From: Streptomyces sp. NBC_00670 | Lineage (GTDB): Bacteria; Actinomycetota; Actinomycetes; Streptomycetales; Streptomycetaceae | NCBI RefSeq assembly: GCF_036226765.1 | Contig: NZ_CP109017.1 | Location: 3,854,501 to 3,918,500 of the forward strand | DNA: 64,000 bases | Direction: 5' to 3' | In this document: positions 35,457 to 44,340 of the stretch, in pieces | Layout: every line of letters starts with the position of its first letter | Position numbering within the stretch: position 1 is the first letter of the stretch | Position numbers and translations under genes: made by a program | Notes under the pieces: generated by a model | What the model was told of the DNA's origin: nothing | Databases searched by the model: none | What the model saw: the letters and a program-made list of their open reading frames with translations, nothing else

Positions 35457-36169
35457 CCGACACGGCAACGGACGGCGAAGGGGCCGGGCGCGCCGGGCCG
35501 CTGCGCGTACTGCTCGCCGACGACCAGGCCCTGCTGCGCGGGGCCTTCCGCATGCTCCTGGACACCGCCGCCGACATCACCGTGGTCGGCGAGGCGGGCG
35601 ACGGCCGGGAGGCGGTGCGGCTCACCCGCGAACTGCGCCCGGACGTCGTCATCATGGACGTCCGGATGCCCGAGGTGGACGGCCTCACCGCCACGTCGCA
35701 GATCTGCGCCGACCCCGCACTGCGCGGCACCCGCGTCCTGATCCTCACCACGTACGAGACCGACGAGTACGTCGCCCAGGCGCTGCGCGCGGGGGCCGGC
35801 GGCTTCATCGGCAAGGGCATCGGGGCCGAGGACCTGGCGGACGCGGTGCGCACGATCGCCGACGGCGACACCCTGCTGTCGCCCGCCGCGACCCGCTCCC
35901 TCGTCGCCCGCTTCCTGGCCACGCCGGACGAGGCCGCACCGCAGGACTCCGCGCGGCTCGCCGTGCTCACCCCGCGCGAGCGCGAGATGGTGGCCCTGGT
36001 GGCGACCGGACTGTCCAACCAGGAGATCGCCGAACGGATGTTCCTCAGCCCGTTCACCGTCCGCGCCCACGTCCAGCGCGCCATGACCAAGCTGGAGGCC
36101 CGCGACCGGGCCCAGCTCGTCGTCATCGCCTACCGGACGGGGCTGGCCCAGGCCGGCCCCGACCAGTAG
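35453..36169 (+). CDS. Response regulator, NarL/LuxR type
   Basis: 238 residues. The receiver domain has the acidic pair in VLLADDQALLRG, phospho-acceptor D69 in VVIMDVRMPEVDG and the conserved lysine K121 in GFIGKGIG. The C-terminal LuxR helix-turn-helix reads LTPREREMVALVATGLSNQE and SPFTVRAHVQRAMTKL. The ATG overlaps the kinase TGA (ATGA) and has AGAAGGAG upstream. It presumably controls the MMPL operon or nearby export genes. Confidence 0.9.
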   Translation: MTDTATDGEGAGRAGPLRVLLADDQALLRGAFRMLLDTAADITVVGEAGDGREAVRLTRELRPDVVIMDVRMPEVDGLTATSQICADPALRGTRVLILTTYETDEYVAQALRAGAGGFIGKGIGAEDLADAVRTIADGDTLLSPAATRSLVARFLATPDEAAPQDSARLAVLTPREREMVALVATGLSNQEIAERMFLSPFTVRAHVQRAMTKLEARDRAQLVVIAYRTGLAQAGPDQ

Positions 36170-36176
36170 ACACGCG

Positions 36177-37379
36177 TCACGCCGCCGGGAATTCCGGCAG
36201 TGTCAGGGCCGAGTGGGCCGGCCGGGGCGGGGCGGCGGGCAGGGTGACCAGACCCCGCAGCATCGCGTTCCGCCGCTCCAGGGCCTCGGCCGTGGCCGGG
36301 AAGAGCCGGGCCTCGCCGCTGTCGACCAGCCCCTGGTTCAGCGCGACGAACTCGCGCAGCCCGTGCTCGTAGGCGGCGAAGGCGGCGGTGTGGTCCGGCC
36401 GCGTGACCAGGGAGTGGGCGAGCAGATACGCGCCGGCCAGGGCGAGGCTCGTGCCCTGCCCGGTGAGGAACGAGGGCGCGTACGCCGCGTCGCCGACGAG
36501 GGCGACGCGGCCCCGGGACCAGGAGGGCAGCCGGATCTGCCCGGCCGTGTCGCAGAACGGGTCCGCCGCGTCCCGCAGCGCGCCGACCATGGCCGGGACC
36601 TCCCACCCGGCGTCCGCGAACACCGGGGCGAACAGCTCCCGCCCGGCCGCCGGGTCCCGCAGGGCCTCGTACGGCGGCTCGGGGCGGTGGAAGGTGAGGA
36701 AGGCGTGCACCTCGTCGTGGTCCCCGGTGGCGTAGAGGGCCGCGGCCCGGCCCGGGGTGTTCCACATCATGATCTCGCGGTCGAGCCCGAGGGCGTTGGG
36801 CATGGTGAAGAGGGCGAAGCAGTAGCCGAGGTACCGGTGGAACCGCTCCTCGGGGCCGAACAGGGCCGCGCGGGTGCGCGAGTGCATGCCGTCGGCGCCG
36901 ACGACCAGGTCGAACGTCCGCCGCGCCCCGCCGCGGAACGTGACGTCGACGCCGTGCCCGGACTCCTCCAGGGTGTCGGGGGAGTCGCCGAACAGGAACT
37001 CCACGTCGTCACGGACCGAGGCGTGCAGCAGCGCGGCCAGATCCCCGCGCCGCACCTCCAGATCCTGCCCCGCCACCCCGCCGGCCACGGCGCTCGCCTT
37101 CACGGAGGCGACCACGTCGCCGCCCGCGTCGAGGAAGGTGAGGCGCTGCGCGTCCAGGTGCGCCTCGCGCAGCCGGGGCAGCAGCCCCATCCGCCGTACG
37201 GCCTCGACCGCCGTCCCGCGGATGTCGATCGGATAGCCACCGCCGCGCAGCGCGCCCGCCTTCTCCACGACGGTGACCTCGAACCGTCCGGACCGGTGCA
37301 GCCAGTACGCCAGCGCGGGCCCGGCGATGCTGGCGCCGGAGATCAGAACGCTTCGCTTCACGGACGTGTCGACGGTCAT
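36177..37379 (-). CDS. FAD-dependent monooxygenase (PHBH fold, TetX-like)
   Basis: 400 residues. The FAD motif VLISGASIAGPALAYWLHRS, the DG motif LVVGADGMHSRTRAAL and the GD motif VALVGDAAYAPSFLTGQG are in canonical order. This class uses NAD(P)H and oxygen to hydroxylate aromatic compounds, and relatives inactivate tetracyclines or rifamycins. The ATG overlaps the MFS stop by 4 bases and has GGGAG upstream. Being in one operon with an exporter makes a drug-modification or pigment-tailoring role plausible; the substrate is not known. Confidence 0.85.
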   Translation of the reverse strand: MTVDTSVKRSVLISGASIAGPALAYWLHRSGRFEVTVVEKAGALRGGGYPIDIRGTAVEAVRRMGLLPRLREAHLDAQRLTFLDAGGDVVASVKASAVAGGVAGQDLEVRRGDLAALLHASVRDDVEFLFGDSPDTLEESGHGVDVTFRGGARRTFDLVVGADGMHSRTRAALFGPEERFHRYLGYCFALFTMPNALGLDREIMMWNTPGRAAALYATGDHDEVHAFLTFHRPEPPYEALRDPAAGRELFAPVFADAGWEVPAMVGALRDAADPFCDTAGQIRLPSWSRGRVALVGDAAYAPSFLTGQGTSLALAGAYLLAHSLVTRPDHTAAFAAYEHGLREFVALNQGLVDSGEARLFPATAEALERRNAMLRGLVTLPAAPPRPAHSALTLPEFPAA

Positions 37380-38815
37380 GCCGTGGCTCCCTTTTCCGAG
37401 GTACGGGTCTTCGAGGTACGGGTCTTCGAGGTACGGCTTTTCGTGAGTCGGACGGCGAGCAGTGACACGGCGGCGACGAGTCCGGCCACGGTGAAACCGG
37501 TGACGAAGGACGACTCGGCCGGCATGCCCGTCACCGGATCGGCCCCGGCGTCGAGGATCGCGGCGGCGACCTGCGCGCCCACGGCCATACCGATCACCCG
37601 GGTCACCACGAGCAGGCTGGTGGCGATGCCGGTGTCCCCGGCCTCGACGTCGGTGGCGGCGCCGGCGAGCAGCGCCGTGGTGCCGACGCCCGCGGCGAAC
37701 GCGGTCAGCACCTTCGCGAGGACGAGCTGCCACTCGGCGGTGTGCAGCGACGCCAGGGCGAACAGGGTGGCCACCGCGACGACGCTGCCCACGACGACCA
37801 CGACACGCGGTCCGAACCGCCGCGTGGCGATGCCGCCGACCGAGTCCGCCAGCGACCCGGCGACGGCGCCGGGCAGCAGGAGCAGCCCGATGTCGGTGGT
37901 GTCGGCCCCGAAGCCGTACCCGTCGCCCGGTATCGCGAACATCTGCGGAACCAGCAGCGCGGTCATCCCGAAACCGGTGGCGACGACGAGGGTGAGGACG
38001 CACGCGTGCCACATCGCGGGCCGCGCCAGCATGCGCAGGTCGACCATCGGCGCGGCCGTCCGGCGTTCGACGACGACCCACCCGGTCACGAGGCCGGCCA
38101 CGGCCACGGTGAGGGCGATGACGGCGAGCGGCGACAGGCCGGAGCCCGTCACCCGCACGAGCCCGATCATGAACGTGAGCAGCGCGCCGCTCAGCAGGAG
38201 GACGCCGGGCCAGTCGATCGGGCTCTCCGCCCGGACCGGGGGATCGTGCGGCATCAGCCGCATCACGGCCAGCGTCGCCACGATGACGACGACCGTCGGG
38301 AGGGCGAACATCCAGTGCCAGGACAGCCCTTCCGCGACCGGCCCGGCGAACAGCGTGCCCACCATGCCGCCGCCCGTGAAGAACGCGAGGACCACCCCGA
38401 TCGCCGCCTGCGACCGCCCTGCCGGGAGGTTCTTGCGCGCCAGGATGAAGGAGAGGGGCAGCGCTCCCACCATGACGCCCTGGAGCACCTGACCGACCAG
38501 CAGCACCGGCAGGTTCGGCGCCAGCGCGGCCAGCAGCCCGCCGGCCGAGACCGCGGCCATCAGCCGGACCAGTACGCGCTTGCCGCCGTAACGGTCGCCG
38601 AGCTTGCCCGCGACGGGCGCGACGACCGCGCCGGTGACGAGTAACACGTTGCCGACCAGGGCCCCTTCGGACGGACTGAGCCCCAACTCCCGTTGCAGCA
38701 ACGGCAACGCGGGGTCCAGCACCGACTGAAGGGCCCCCAGGGCGAGCGCCAGCACACCGAGGGCGGCGATCGGCGATTTCCCCATACGGGCGGAGGGCGG
38801 GACGGCTTCGGACAC
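37376..38815 (-). CDS. MFS drug/metabolite exporter, DHA2-type
   Basis: 479 residues with about 14 hydrophobic helices. Motif A appears as GKLGDRYGGKRVLV after helix 2, and VGQVLQGVMVGALPLSFI resembles the helix 4-5 region of drug exporters. The C-terminal tail has a short tandem repeat (TSKTR, from 15-bp repeats near 37398-37435). The GTG at 38815 is preceded by GGAG nine bases upstream, within a conserved leader shared with the MMPL gene. It is cotranscribed with the FAD monooxygenase. Confidence 0.88.
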   Translation of the reverse strand: MSEAVPPSARMGKSPIAALGVLALALGALQSVLDPALPLLQRELGLSPSEGALVGNVLLVTGAVVAPVAGKLGDRYGGKRVLVRLMAAVSAGGLLAALAPNLPVLLVGQVLQGVMVGALPLSFILARKNLPAGRSQAAIGVVLAFFTGGGMVGTLFAGPVAEGLSWHWMFALPTVVVIVATLAVMRLMPHDPPVRAESPIDWPGVLLLSGALLTFMIGLVRVTGSGLSPLAVIALTVAVAGLVTGWVVVERRTAAPMVDLRMLARPAMWHACVLTLVVATGFGMTALLVPQMFAIPGDGYGFGADTTDIGLLLLPGAVAGSLADSVGGIATRRFGPRVVVVVGSVVAVATLFALASLHTAEWQLVLAKVLTAFAAGVGTTALLAGAATDVEAGDTGIATSLLVVTRVIGMAVGAQVAAAILDAGADPVTGMPAESSFVTGFTVAGLVAAVSLLAVRLTKSRTSKTRTSKTRTSEKGATA

Positions 38816-38817
38816 GG

Positions 38818-38975
38818 GTGATCACTCCAGATGCCGCGAGGCGAGAGGGACTGCGCGGAATCCCCGCGCCCGTCCACACTCGCCCCCGGCACCCGGCCCC
38901 GGCATCGTCCCCGCACCCCGACCGCCCCTGGTGCCGCCGGACCAGCCACCGCCGCCGCCTGGTGCCCTCGCACCA
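38818..38975 (-). promoter_or_regulatory. Conserved leader, copy B, upstream of the MFS gene
   Basis: 158 bases homologous to 31710-31865 in the reverse orientation. The hairpin position is kept as GCGCGG-ggatt-CCGCGC (38853-38869), and the element again ends in CTGGAGTGATCAC, giving the ribosome site of the downstream GTG. Mismatches are spread over all three codon positions, so a regulatory or RNA element is more likely than a leader peptide. Confidence 0.6.
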
Positions 38976-39012
38976 CATCCCGGGCGGGCTCACCGCGTCG
39001 CCGCCGACGGGC

Positions 39013-40044
39013 TCACCCCGTCGCCGTCGCCGTCGTCGGCAGGTAGGGCCCCGGACCCTTCAGGGTGCGGTGGACGGGCGCGGTGGCCGTGTGCCGCAGC
39101 CCGGGCAGGGTGGCCACCGACCCGGTCAGATAGCGGTAGAAGTGCTGCACGCCCGGCACGGACACGCTGGCGTAGAGGTTGGTCGTGCCGGTCACGGCGG
39201 CGGCGAACGGCACCTCGGGATGGGAGGCCAGCGCCCGTCCCGCCTCGGCGAGGCGGGCGGGATCGATCTCCAGCCACAGCACGGCCCGGAAGTTCCGCTG
39301 GAGGATGTCCGGGTGGTAGTCGACGTCGAAGTAGAGGACGCGGGCGGCCCGGAGCTCGGCGATCCGGCGGCGCACCGTCGACTGTGACAGGCCCGTCGCG
39401 GCGGCCAGCTCCCCCGGCGCGGCCCGGCCGTCCCGGGCCAGCAGATCCAGGAGCTGCCGGTCGCCGTCGTCCAGTGCCACGGGGGCCGCGTCCGCGGCCG
39501 GCTCGGGCCCGAGCGGAGCCGGTTCGAGCGCCGCGACCTGCGCGGGCGTCAGCGGCCCGCTCTTGTTGATCGAGCTGAGGTCCCGGCCGAAGAAGATGTG
39601 CAGCAGGCAGTGGGCCGAGACATCCATCACCTGCGGCGTGCGCGGCAGTTTCTGGAGCAGCAGCGGCTCCCGCAGCCCGGGCCCCCGGGCCCGCACCACA
39701 CAGACGAGCTCGGTGCCGCCGGAGCTGAGGGTGACCCAGGTGGTGTCCGGGCGCCGCGCCAGTGCCTCCCCGATGGAGGCGGACGCGTCGGGCGTGCACC
39801 GGATCCGCACGATCCAGGAGGAGTCACCGAGCCGCAGCGGATCGGTCAGCCCCAGCACCCGCAGCCTCCCGGCGGACCGGGCCCGCGACCACCGCCGCGC
39901 GGCGGTCTGGTCGGACACCCCCAGCACGTCGGCGATCTCCTTGAACGAGGCCCGCCCGTTGATCTGAAGGGCGTGCGCGAGCGCGGTCTCGTCGTCCGAG
40001 AGCTCTCGGTGAGCGTCGACAGGGATGTCGAGATACGTCTTCAC
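39013..40044 (-). CDS. Tandem Lrp/AsnC-family regulator
   Basis: 343 residues made of two Lrp-type halves. Half 1 has the helix-turn-helix GRASFKEIADVLGVSDQTAA (about residues 30-50); half 2 has GRAAPGELAAATGLSQSTVR (about 210-230). Each is followed by a RAM-like ligand domain (AVTGTTNLYASVSVPG in the second). Duplicated Lrp proteins usually sense amino acids or related metabolites. The GTG at 40044 has only a weak ribosome site. It is divergent from an MFS gene, which is the natural target. Confidence 0.8.
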   Translation of the reverse strand: MKTYLDIPVDAHRELSDDETALAHALQINGRASFKEIADVLGVSDQTAARRWSRARSAGRLRVLGLTDPLRLGDSSWIVRIRCTPDASASIGEALARRPDTTWVTLSSGGTELVCVVRARGPGLREPLLLQKLPRTPQVMDVSAHCLLHIFFGRDLSSINKSGPLTPAQVAALEPAPLGPEPAADAAPVALDDGDRQLLDLLARDGRAAPGELAAATGLSQSTVRRRIAELRAARVLYFDVDYHPDILQRNFRAVLWLEIDPARLAEAGRALASHPEVPFAAAVTGTTNLYASVSVPGVQHFYRYLTGSVATLPGLRHTATAPVHRTLKGPGPYLPTTATATG

Positions 40045-40094
40045 GCCACTGATTATGTCGGATCCGAGCAACTCACAACCCCTGACTCCCCGAT

Positions 40095-40107
40095 TCACTC
40101 GCAGTGA
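40095..40107. promoter_or_regulatory. Small dyad between AsnC and MFS genes
   Basis: TCACT-cgc-AGTGA is a perfect 13-nt dyad near the middle of the 123-bp divergent promoter region and is a candidate Lrp/AsnC site. Confidence 0.35.
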
Positions 40108-40167
40108 CCCCAGTCTCGAACAACGACCGGCGTCCGACCGGTCCGTCGTGGAGAACGGAGAGAGAAC

Positions 40168-41748
40168 ATGCGCAAGTGGTGGCCCCTGGTGGCCGTCTGC
40201 CTGGGCGCCTTCATCCTGCTGGTGGACGTGACCATCGTGAACGTCGCCCTGCCCAGCATGGCCGACGACCTCGACGCCTCCTTCACCTCCCTGCAATGGG
40301 TGATCGACGGCTACGCCCTGGCCCTCGCCGCCCTGCTGCTGGCCTCCGGTTCCCTGGCGGACCGGTTCGGGCACCGGCGGTTCTACGTCTACGGCCTGGG
40401 CCTCTTCGGCCTGGCCTCGCTGGTGTGCGGGCTGGCCCCCGACGCCGGCGTACTGATCACCGCCCGGGTGGTGCAGGGCGTCGGAGGCGCCGCCATGTTC
40501 GCCACGGCGCCCGCCCTGCTGATCTCGTCGTACCGGGGCAGGGACCGGGGCACGGCCTTCGGCGTGTGGGGCGCGGCCAACGGTGCCGCCGCTGCGGCGG
40601 GCCCGCTGCTGGGCGGCCTGCTCACGGAGCACCTGAGCTGGCAGGCGATCTTCTGGGTCAACCTGCCGATCGCGGCGGTGGCCATCGCGATGACGGTGCG
40701 GGTGGTACGCCCGGACGCGCCGCTCGACGCGTCGTCCGGCACCGTCCGCATCGACCTCCCCGGAGCGGCGACCTTCACCCTCGCCGCCACCACACTCACC
40801 TACGGACTGATCCGCGGCCCGGAGGCGGGCTGGACCTCGCCGGAGATCCTCGGAACCTTCGCCGGCACCGTCCTGGCCCTGGCCGCGTTCGTCGTGATCG
40901 AGCACCGCACGGCACGGCGCGGGGACACCCCGATGCTGGACCCGGCGCTGCTGCGCCGCCCGTCGTTCGCGGGCCTGATGAGCGGCGCGCTGCTGCTGCA
41001 GGGCGGCGCGTTCGGCTGCCTGGTGCTGGTGTCGGTGTGGCTGCAGTCGGTCCTGGGCCTGGGCCCGGTCGCGGCGGGTCTGGCCCTGACCCCGCTGGCC
41101 GGCGCCTCGTTCCTGGTGGCCGCGGGGGCGGGCCGCCACATCCAGCGGTTCGCCCCGCGACTGCCGATCGGGCTGGGGCTCGTGTGCATCGCGGCCGGCA
41201 TGGCGCTGCTGCGCGCCGGGATGACGGCCGGCGCGGGTGCCGCGTCCCTGGTGGCGGGCCTCGTGGTCACCGGGATCGGCGTGGGCCTGGCCACCCCGGT
41301 CCTGGTCTCGGCGGCCACCTCCGCCGTACCGCCGCGGCAGGCGGGGATGGCGGGCGGGGCGGTCAACACCTTCCGCCAACTGGGCATGACGCTGGCCATC
41401 GCGGTCCTGGGCGCGGTCTTCACGAGCCGCGCGTCGCAGGTACTCGGCGCATCGGGCATGGTCCCGAACCCCGACCGAACCGCCTCCGCCCTGGCCGCAG
41501 GCCAGGCCCACCACCTCCTGGCCGCGACCCCCGCTCCCCACCGCCCGGCAACCGAACACCTCCTGCACGAGACCTTCGCCACCGCCCTGGACCGCGTCTT
41601 CCTCCTCTCCTCCCTGGCAGCGGCCCTGGGCGCCCTGACAGTCCTCCTCGCCGTACGCCCAACCCCCCGCCCGACCACCGCGGCCCCCCGGCCCACCCCC
41701 GCACACGACCACCCCACGACGGAGCACCCGGCCGCCGATCCCCACTGA
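40168..41748 (+). CDS. MFS exporter, EmrB/QacA (DHA2) type
   Basis: 526 residues, about 14 membrane helices. Typical DHA2 features: VDVTIVNVALPSMADDL in helix 1, WVIDGYALALAALLLASGSL, motif A LADRFGHRRFYVYGLG and motif C-like AAAAGPLLGGLLTEHLSWQ. It probably exports drugs or secreted metabolites using protons. The ATG has GGAGAGAG upstream. It is divergent from the tandem AsnC regulator. The C-terminal tail is Pro/Thr-rich. Confidence 0.9.
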   Translation: MRKWWPLVAVCLGAFILLVDVTIVNVALPSMADDLDASFTSLQWVIDGYALALAALLLASGSLADRFGHRRFYVYGLGLFGLASLVCGLAPDAGVLITARVVQGVGGAAMFATAPALLISSYRGRDRGTAFGVWGAANGAAAAAGPLLGGLLTEHLSWQAIFWVNLPIAAVAIAMTVRVVRPDAPLDASSGTVRIDLPGAATFTLAATTLTYGLIRGPEAGWTSPEILGTFAGTVLALAAFVVIEHRTARRGDTPMLDPALLRRPSFAGLMSGALLLQGGAFGCLVLVSVWLQSVLGLGPVAAGLALTPLAGASFLVAAGAGRHIQRFAPRLPIGLGLVCIAAGMALLRAGMTAGAGAASLVAGLVVTGIGVGLATPVLVSAATSAVPPRQAGMAGGAVNTFRQLGMTLAIAVLGAVFTSRASQVLGASGMVPNPDRTASALAAGQAHHLLAATPAPHRPATEHLLHETFATALDRVFLLSSLAAALGALTVLLAVRPTPRPTTAAPRPTPAHDHPTTEHPAADPH

Positions 41749-41923
41749 CGGGCCCCGCCCTCGGTCAGGTCACTTGATGAGGAGAAAGGTGTCCTGAGCG
41801 GCCACCTACTCGGCACGCCTCCGGCGGGAGCGAGCGTGCGTGGTCACTGCCGCCCGCCAGTGCCCGACCGTCGCGGGTGACAGTCGTCGGCGACCGACAG
41901 CACCGCATCCGCATACTGGCGTC

Positions 41924-42496
41924 ATGCTCCCGCCCTCGCGCTTCCGAGACGCTCGGCACACGAAGTACCACTTCATCGATCACGTACTCGTGCGCTGCCC
42001 GAGGTGCGCCGGCCCAGCACACGTCGCCCCGGCGGTGCCCGCGGCCGACGACGCGGCTCCCTCGGTGTTCGCGCGTCGCCGTCTTGTCTGCAGGACGTGC
42101 GGTCTGTCGCGGGACGCGGCCGGGCAAGGGCTTCGCCTCTTCCGAGGGCGGGGCGAAGCCACCGACCCTTACTTCGGCCTGCCGCTGTGGCTGCAGACCG
42201 AGACGCGGCACGGCTGGGTAACGGACCCTCGCAACCCCGCCGGGATCCGAGTGGGAGACATCTACGAGGACTGCTCCTTCCACCCGGTCCTGTGCACCGA
42301 GATCGACGATGACGGCGCGGTGGTTCTCAGCGGTATCTCACTCATTGACGGCACCTTCCCGCGGTCATGTGACGCGCAGTACTGCGCACCCGTCCGGATA
42401 CCGGTCGAGGACGTCATGGCCATCAAGAACGATCTGCCGGCGCACACCCGTCGACGACAAGCCGAGCTGAGAGCCGTCGGCCGGGAGACAGAGTGA
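41924..42496 (+). CDS. Hypothetical zinc-ribbon protein
   Basis: 190 residues. Two Cys pairs (VRCPRCAG near residue 22 and LVCRTCGLS near residue 53) form a likely zinc ribbon, followed by a soluble beta-rich domain (EIDDDGAVVLSGISLIDGTF). The ATG at 41924 is chosen because the Cys pairs begin just after it; an earlier in-frame GTG lacks support. The next gene starts within its stop codon, so they form a pair. No function is recognised. Confidence 0.6.
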   Translation: MLPPSRFRDARHTKYHFIDHVLVRCPRCAGPAHVAPAVPAADDAAPSVFARRRLVCRTCGLSRDAAGQGLRLFRGRGEATDPYFGLPLWLQTETRHGWVTDPRNPAGIRVGDIYEDCSFHPVLCTEIDDDGAVVLSGISLIDGTFPRSCDAQYCAPVRIPVEDVMAIKNDLPAHTRRRQAELRAVGRETE

Positions 42497-42504
42497 GGGT
42501 GCCC

Positions 42505-42888
42505 ATGTCACTGATCGGCTCCGTCGTCGACCGGGTGGTGTTCGATCATCAAGTGCGCCTCTGCTTGAGGGCGCCTGCTGTGGGCGAGAAATGCGGCGTG
42601 GACGCCGAGTTGATCGTAGAAACGTCGTTCCGGCTCCGCGATGCAGGCGGCGCATGGCATGAACTGGAGCCGGGAGCAGGAGTACGTATACCCCCGGTGC
42701 TCGGCCTGCTCGGGCAGCCGGTCACAGCCGTTGACGTCCAAGGCCGCGGAGCCCTGAGCATCGACTTCCGCGCCGGTGCCCGCTTGCGGGTGGCACCCGA
42801 TCCACACTTCGAATCGTGGCACTTGATCGGCCGCGGCATCGCCCCTGTCACCGTCGGACCTGGCGGCGAGGAGCACTGGGAACGCTGA
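42505..42888 (+). CDS. DUF6188-like small protein
   Basis: 127 residues, soluble, resembling actinomycete DUF6188 proteins: MSLIGSVVDRVVFDHQVRL, a central VLGLLGQPVTAVDVQG and LRVAPDPHFESWHL. The ATG at 42505 has GAGGG at good spacing; a GTG at 42493 that overlaps the previous stop is an alternative. Small proteins of this kind often sit near toxin or immunity loci, but I can assign no role. Confidence 0.55.
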   Translation: MSLIGSVVDRVVFDHQVRLCLRAPAVGEKCGVDAELIVETSFRLRDAGGAWHELEPGAGVRIPPVLGLLGQPVTAVDVQGRGALSIDFRAGARLRVAPDPHFESWHLIGRGIAPVTVGPGGEEHWER

Positions 42889-43064
42889 GGATTGCCAACC
42901 CGCGTACCCCGCGCTCTCACCTCAGGAAGCCAAGGTGGCACCGGGCGCGCTGGACGATTACGCAGTTGACCGCGCCACGTGCCCCAGGGCGACGCGACCG
43001 GTCCCGACCACGGTCAGCCGCGGACAAGGGGCCAGGGCCTACGACAACCGGCCGGAGCCTCGGC

Positions 43065-43487
43065 TCACTTGCCGGCCTCCGGGCCGTACCACTGGAGCGC
43101 CTGGCCGGTGATGGCGGCGACGCACTCGAAGTCCCGGTCGCGGTGGAGAAGGGTCAGCCCCTGCAACTCGGCCGTGGCCGCCACCACGAGGTCGACGGGC
43201 CCGGCGCTGCGGTGCTGCCCTCGCCGGGTGAGGATCTCCTGGACCTGCCAGGCCCGGTCGTACGCGCGGTCGTCGACCGCCACCCAGCCGAAGAGCAGAC
43301 GCAGGTCGTCGATGCCTTGCGCACGGTCGGCCGCGGAACGTGCGCTGGAGAAGAACTCCAGCTCGGTGATGGGGCAGGTGGCGATGAGCCCGGCGGCCGT
43401 CGCCTGGTCCCATCCGTACTGCTCGCCGTCGCCACGCAGCAGACGAGCCAGCGCGCTGGTGTCGATCAGGAACTGTGCGGCGTTCAC
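43065..43487 (-). CDS. vapC: VapC-type PIN-domain toxin
   Basis: 140 residues. The PIN-domain acidic residues are in place: FLIDTSALARLL (D9), ITELEFF, and VDLVVAATAELQG, followed by LLHRDRDFE. PIN toxins are Mg-dependent RNases that cut tRNA or rRNA. The GTG at 43487 overlaps the antitoxin stop by 4 bases (GTGA), the normal VapBC arrangement. Confidence 0.85.
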   Translation of the reverse strand: MNAAQFLIDTSALARLLRGDGEQYGWDQATAAGLIATCPITELEFFSSARSAADRAQGIDDLRLLFGWVAVDDRAYDRAWQVQEILTRRGQHRSAGPVDLVVAATAELQGLTLLHRDRDFECVAAITGQALQWYGPEAGK

Positions 43488-43699
43488 CTGCGGTAGTTCC
43501 CCTTGTCCTCCAGGAGATCGAGGTCAAAGGCCCCCTCGCCGGCCGCCGCCCTCAGCCGGGCGAGCGCCAGAGCACGCCGCCGGTTCTCCAGCACCTCGCG
43601 CAACGCGGTGTTCACCGTCTCCTTCTTGGTGCTGGTACCGAGCGCCTGGGCCACGTCCGCGACCAGCTGATCGTCGAGGTCGATCACTGTCCTGCTCAT
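43484..43699 (-). CDS. vapB: VapB-type antitoxin
   Basis: 71 residues. The N-terminal ribbon-helix-helix-like MSRTVIDLDDQLVADVAQAL and TKKETVNTALREVLE bind DNA; the C-terminal DLDLLEDKGNYRR tail should block the toxin. The ATG at 43699 has AAGGAG eight bases upstream. The promoter is overlapped by a palindrome, as expected for autorepression. Confidence 0.85.
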   Translation of the reverse strand: MSRTVIDLDDQLVADVAQALGTSTKKETVNTALREVLENRRRALALARLRAAAGEGAFDLDLLEDKGNYRR

Positions 43700-43714
43700 C
43701 AGCGCATCTCCTTG

Positions 43715-43741
43715 GATATAAAGCCTGCCGTAAATTATATC
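43715..43741 (-). promoter_or_regulatory. vapBC promoter and palindromic operator
   Basis: GATATAA and TTATATC form a perfect inverted repeat with a 13-base spacer, very AT-rich against the surroundings. The minus-strand -10 TATAAT (consensus, 43734-43739) lies inside the upstream arm. No good -35 was found. Confidence 0.65.
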
Positions 43742-43851
43742 TCGCTCGATAGCTGAGAGAGGCGCCGCAGCGGCTGCCGTCCTCGATCCCCGCAGGCGCC
43801 GAGGACGACCGCCGTCGTCATGGCCGTTCCACTGCCACCCGGCCGTTCGGG

Positions 43852-44325
43852 TCACTGCCCGCAGGCGCAGCCGACCGCCGCCGGGCTCTCCTCGCCGGCC
43901 TGGCCGGTGCAGCAGCCGTCGCCGCCGGCGTCCGGGTCGGCACTCTTGCCGAGGGTGTCGCCGTCGGCCTTCACGACGTAGACCTCCCACGGCTCCTTCC
44001 CGGGACCATGCACCCACACCTTGTCCTGGAGGGCGTAGCAGCAGGACGTGTCGTTCTCCTCGAAGGTGGCCAGGCCGGCGCCCTTGAGCCGGGCGGTGGC
44101 GGCGCTGACCTGACCGCTGGACTCGACCTCGACACCGAGGTGGTCGAGCCGGGTCTCCTCACCGGGCTCACCCTCGATCAGCACGAGCTTGAGCGGGGGC
44201 TCCGTGAGGGCGAAGTTGGCGTAGCCCTCGCGCCGCTTGGCCGGTTCGGCGCCGAACAGCTTCGAGTAGAAGGTGATCGACGCTTCCAGGTCACTGACAC
44301 GGAGAGCGAGCTGAGCGCGAGACAT
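43852..44325 (-). CDS. ArsI/CadI-family vicinal-oxygen-chelate protein
   Basis: 157 residues. The glyoxalase-like fold begins MSRAQLALRVSDLEASITFY. The ArsI arsenic-binding pair C95-C96 (NDTSCCYALQD) and metal ligands H62 and E114 are present, but the first metal ligand, His5 in ArsI, is Gln5 here, as in CadI-like members. ArsI splits the C-As bond of methylarsenite; CadI relatives are cadmium-induced, so the substrate is open. Extra C-terminal cysteines (GDGCCTG, GCACGQ) may bind metal. The ATG has GGGAG five bases upstream. It is divergent from arsR. Confidence 0.75.
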   Translation of the reverse strand: MSRAQLALRVSDLEASITFYSKLFGAEPAKRREGYANFALTEPPLKLVLIEGEPGEETRLDHLGVEVESSGQVSAATARLKGAGLATFEENDTSCCYALQDKVWVHGPGKEPWEVYVVKADGDTLGKSADPDAGGDGCCTGQAGEESPAAVGCACGQ

Positions 44326-44340
44326 GACGGCTCCCATCCA

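Noticed and set aside
36177..38993. A single large minus-strand fusion of MFS leader and monooxygenase
   Set aside because: The long frame is antisense-like or out of frame over the MFS gene; the MFS and monooxygenase genes are separate and overlap by 4 bases.
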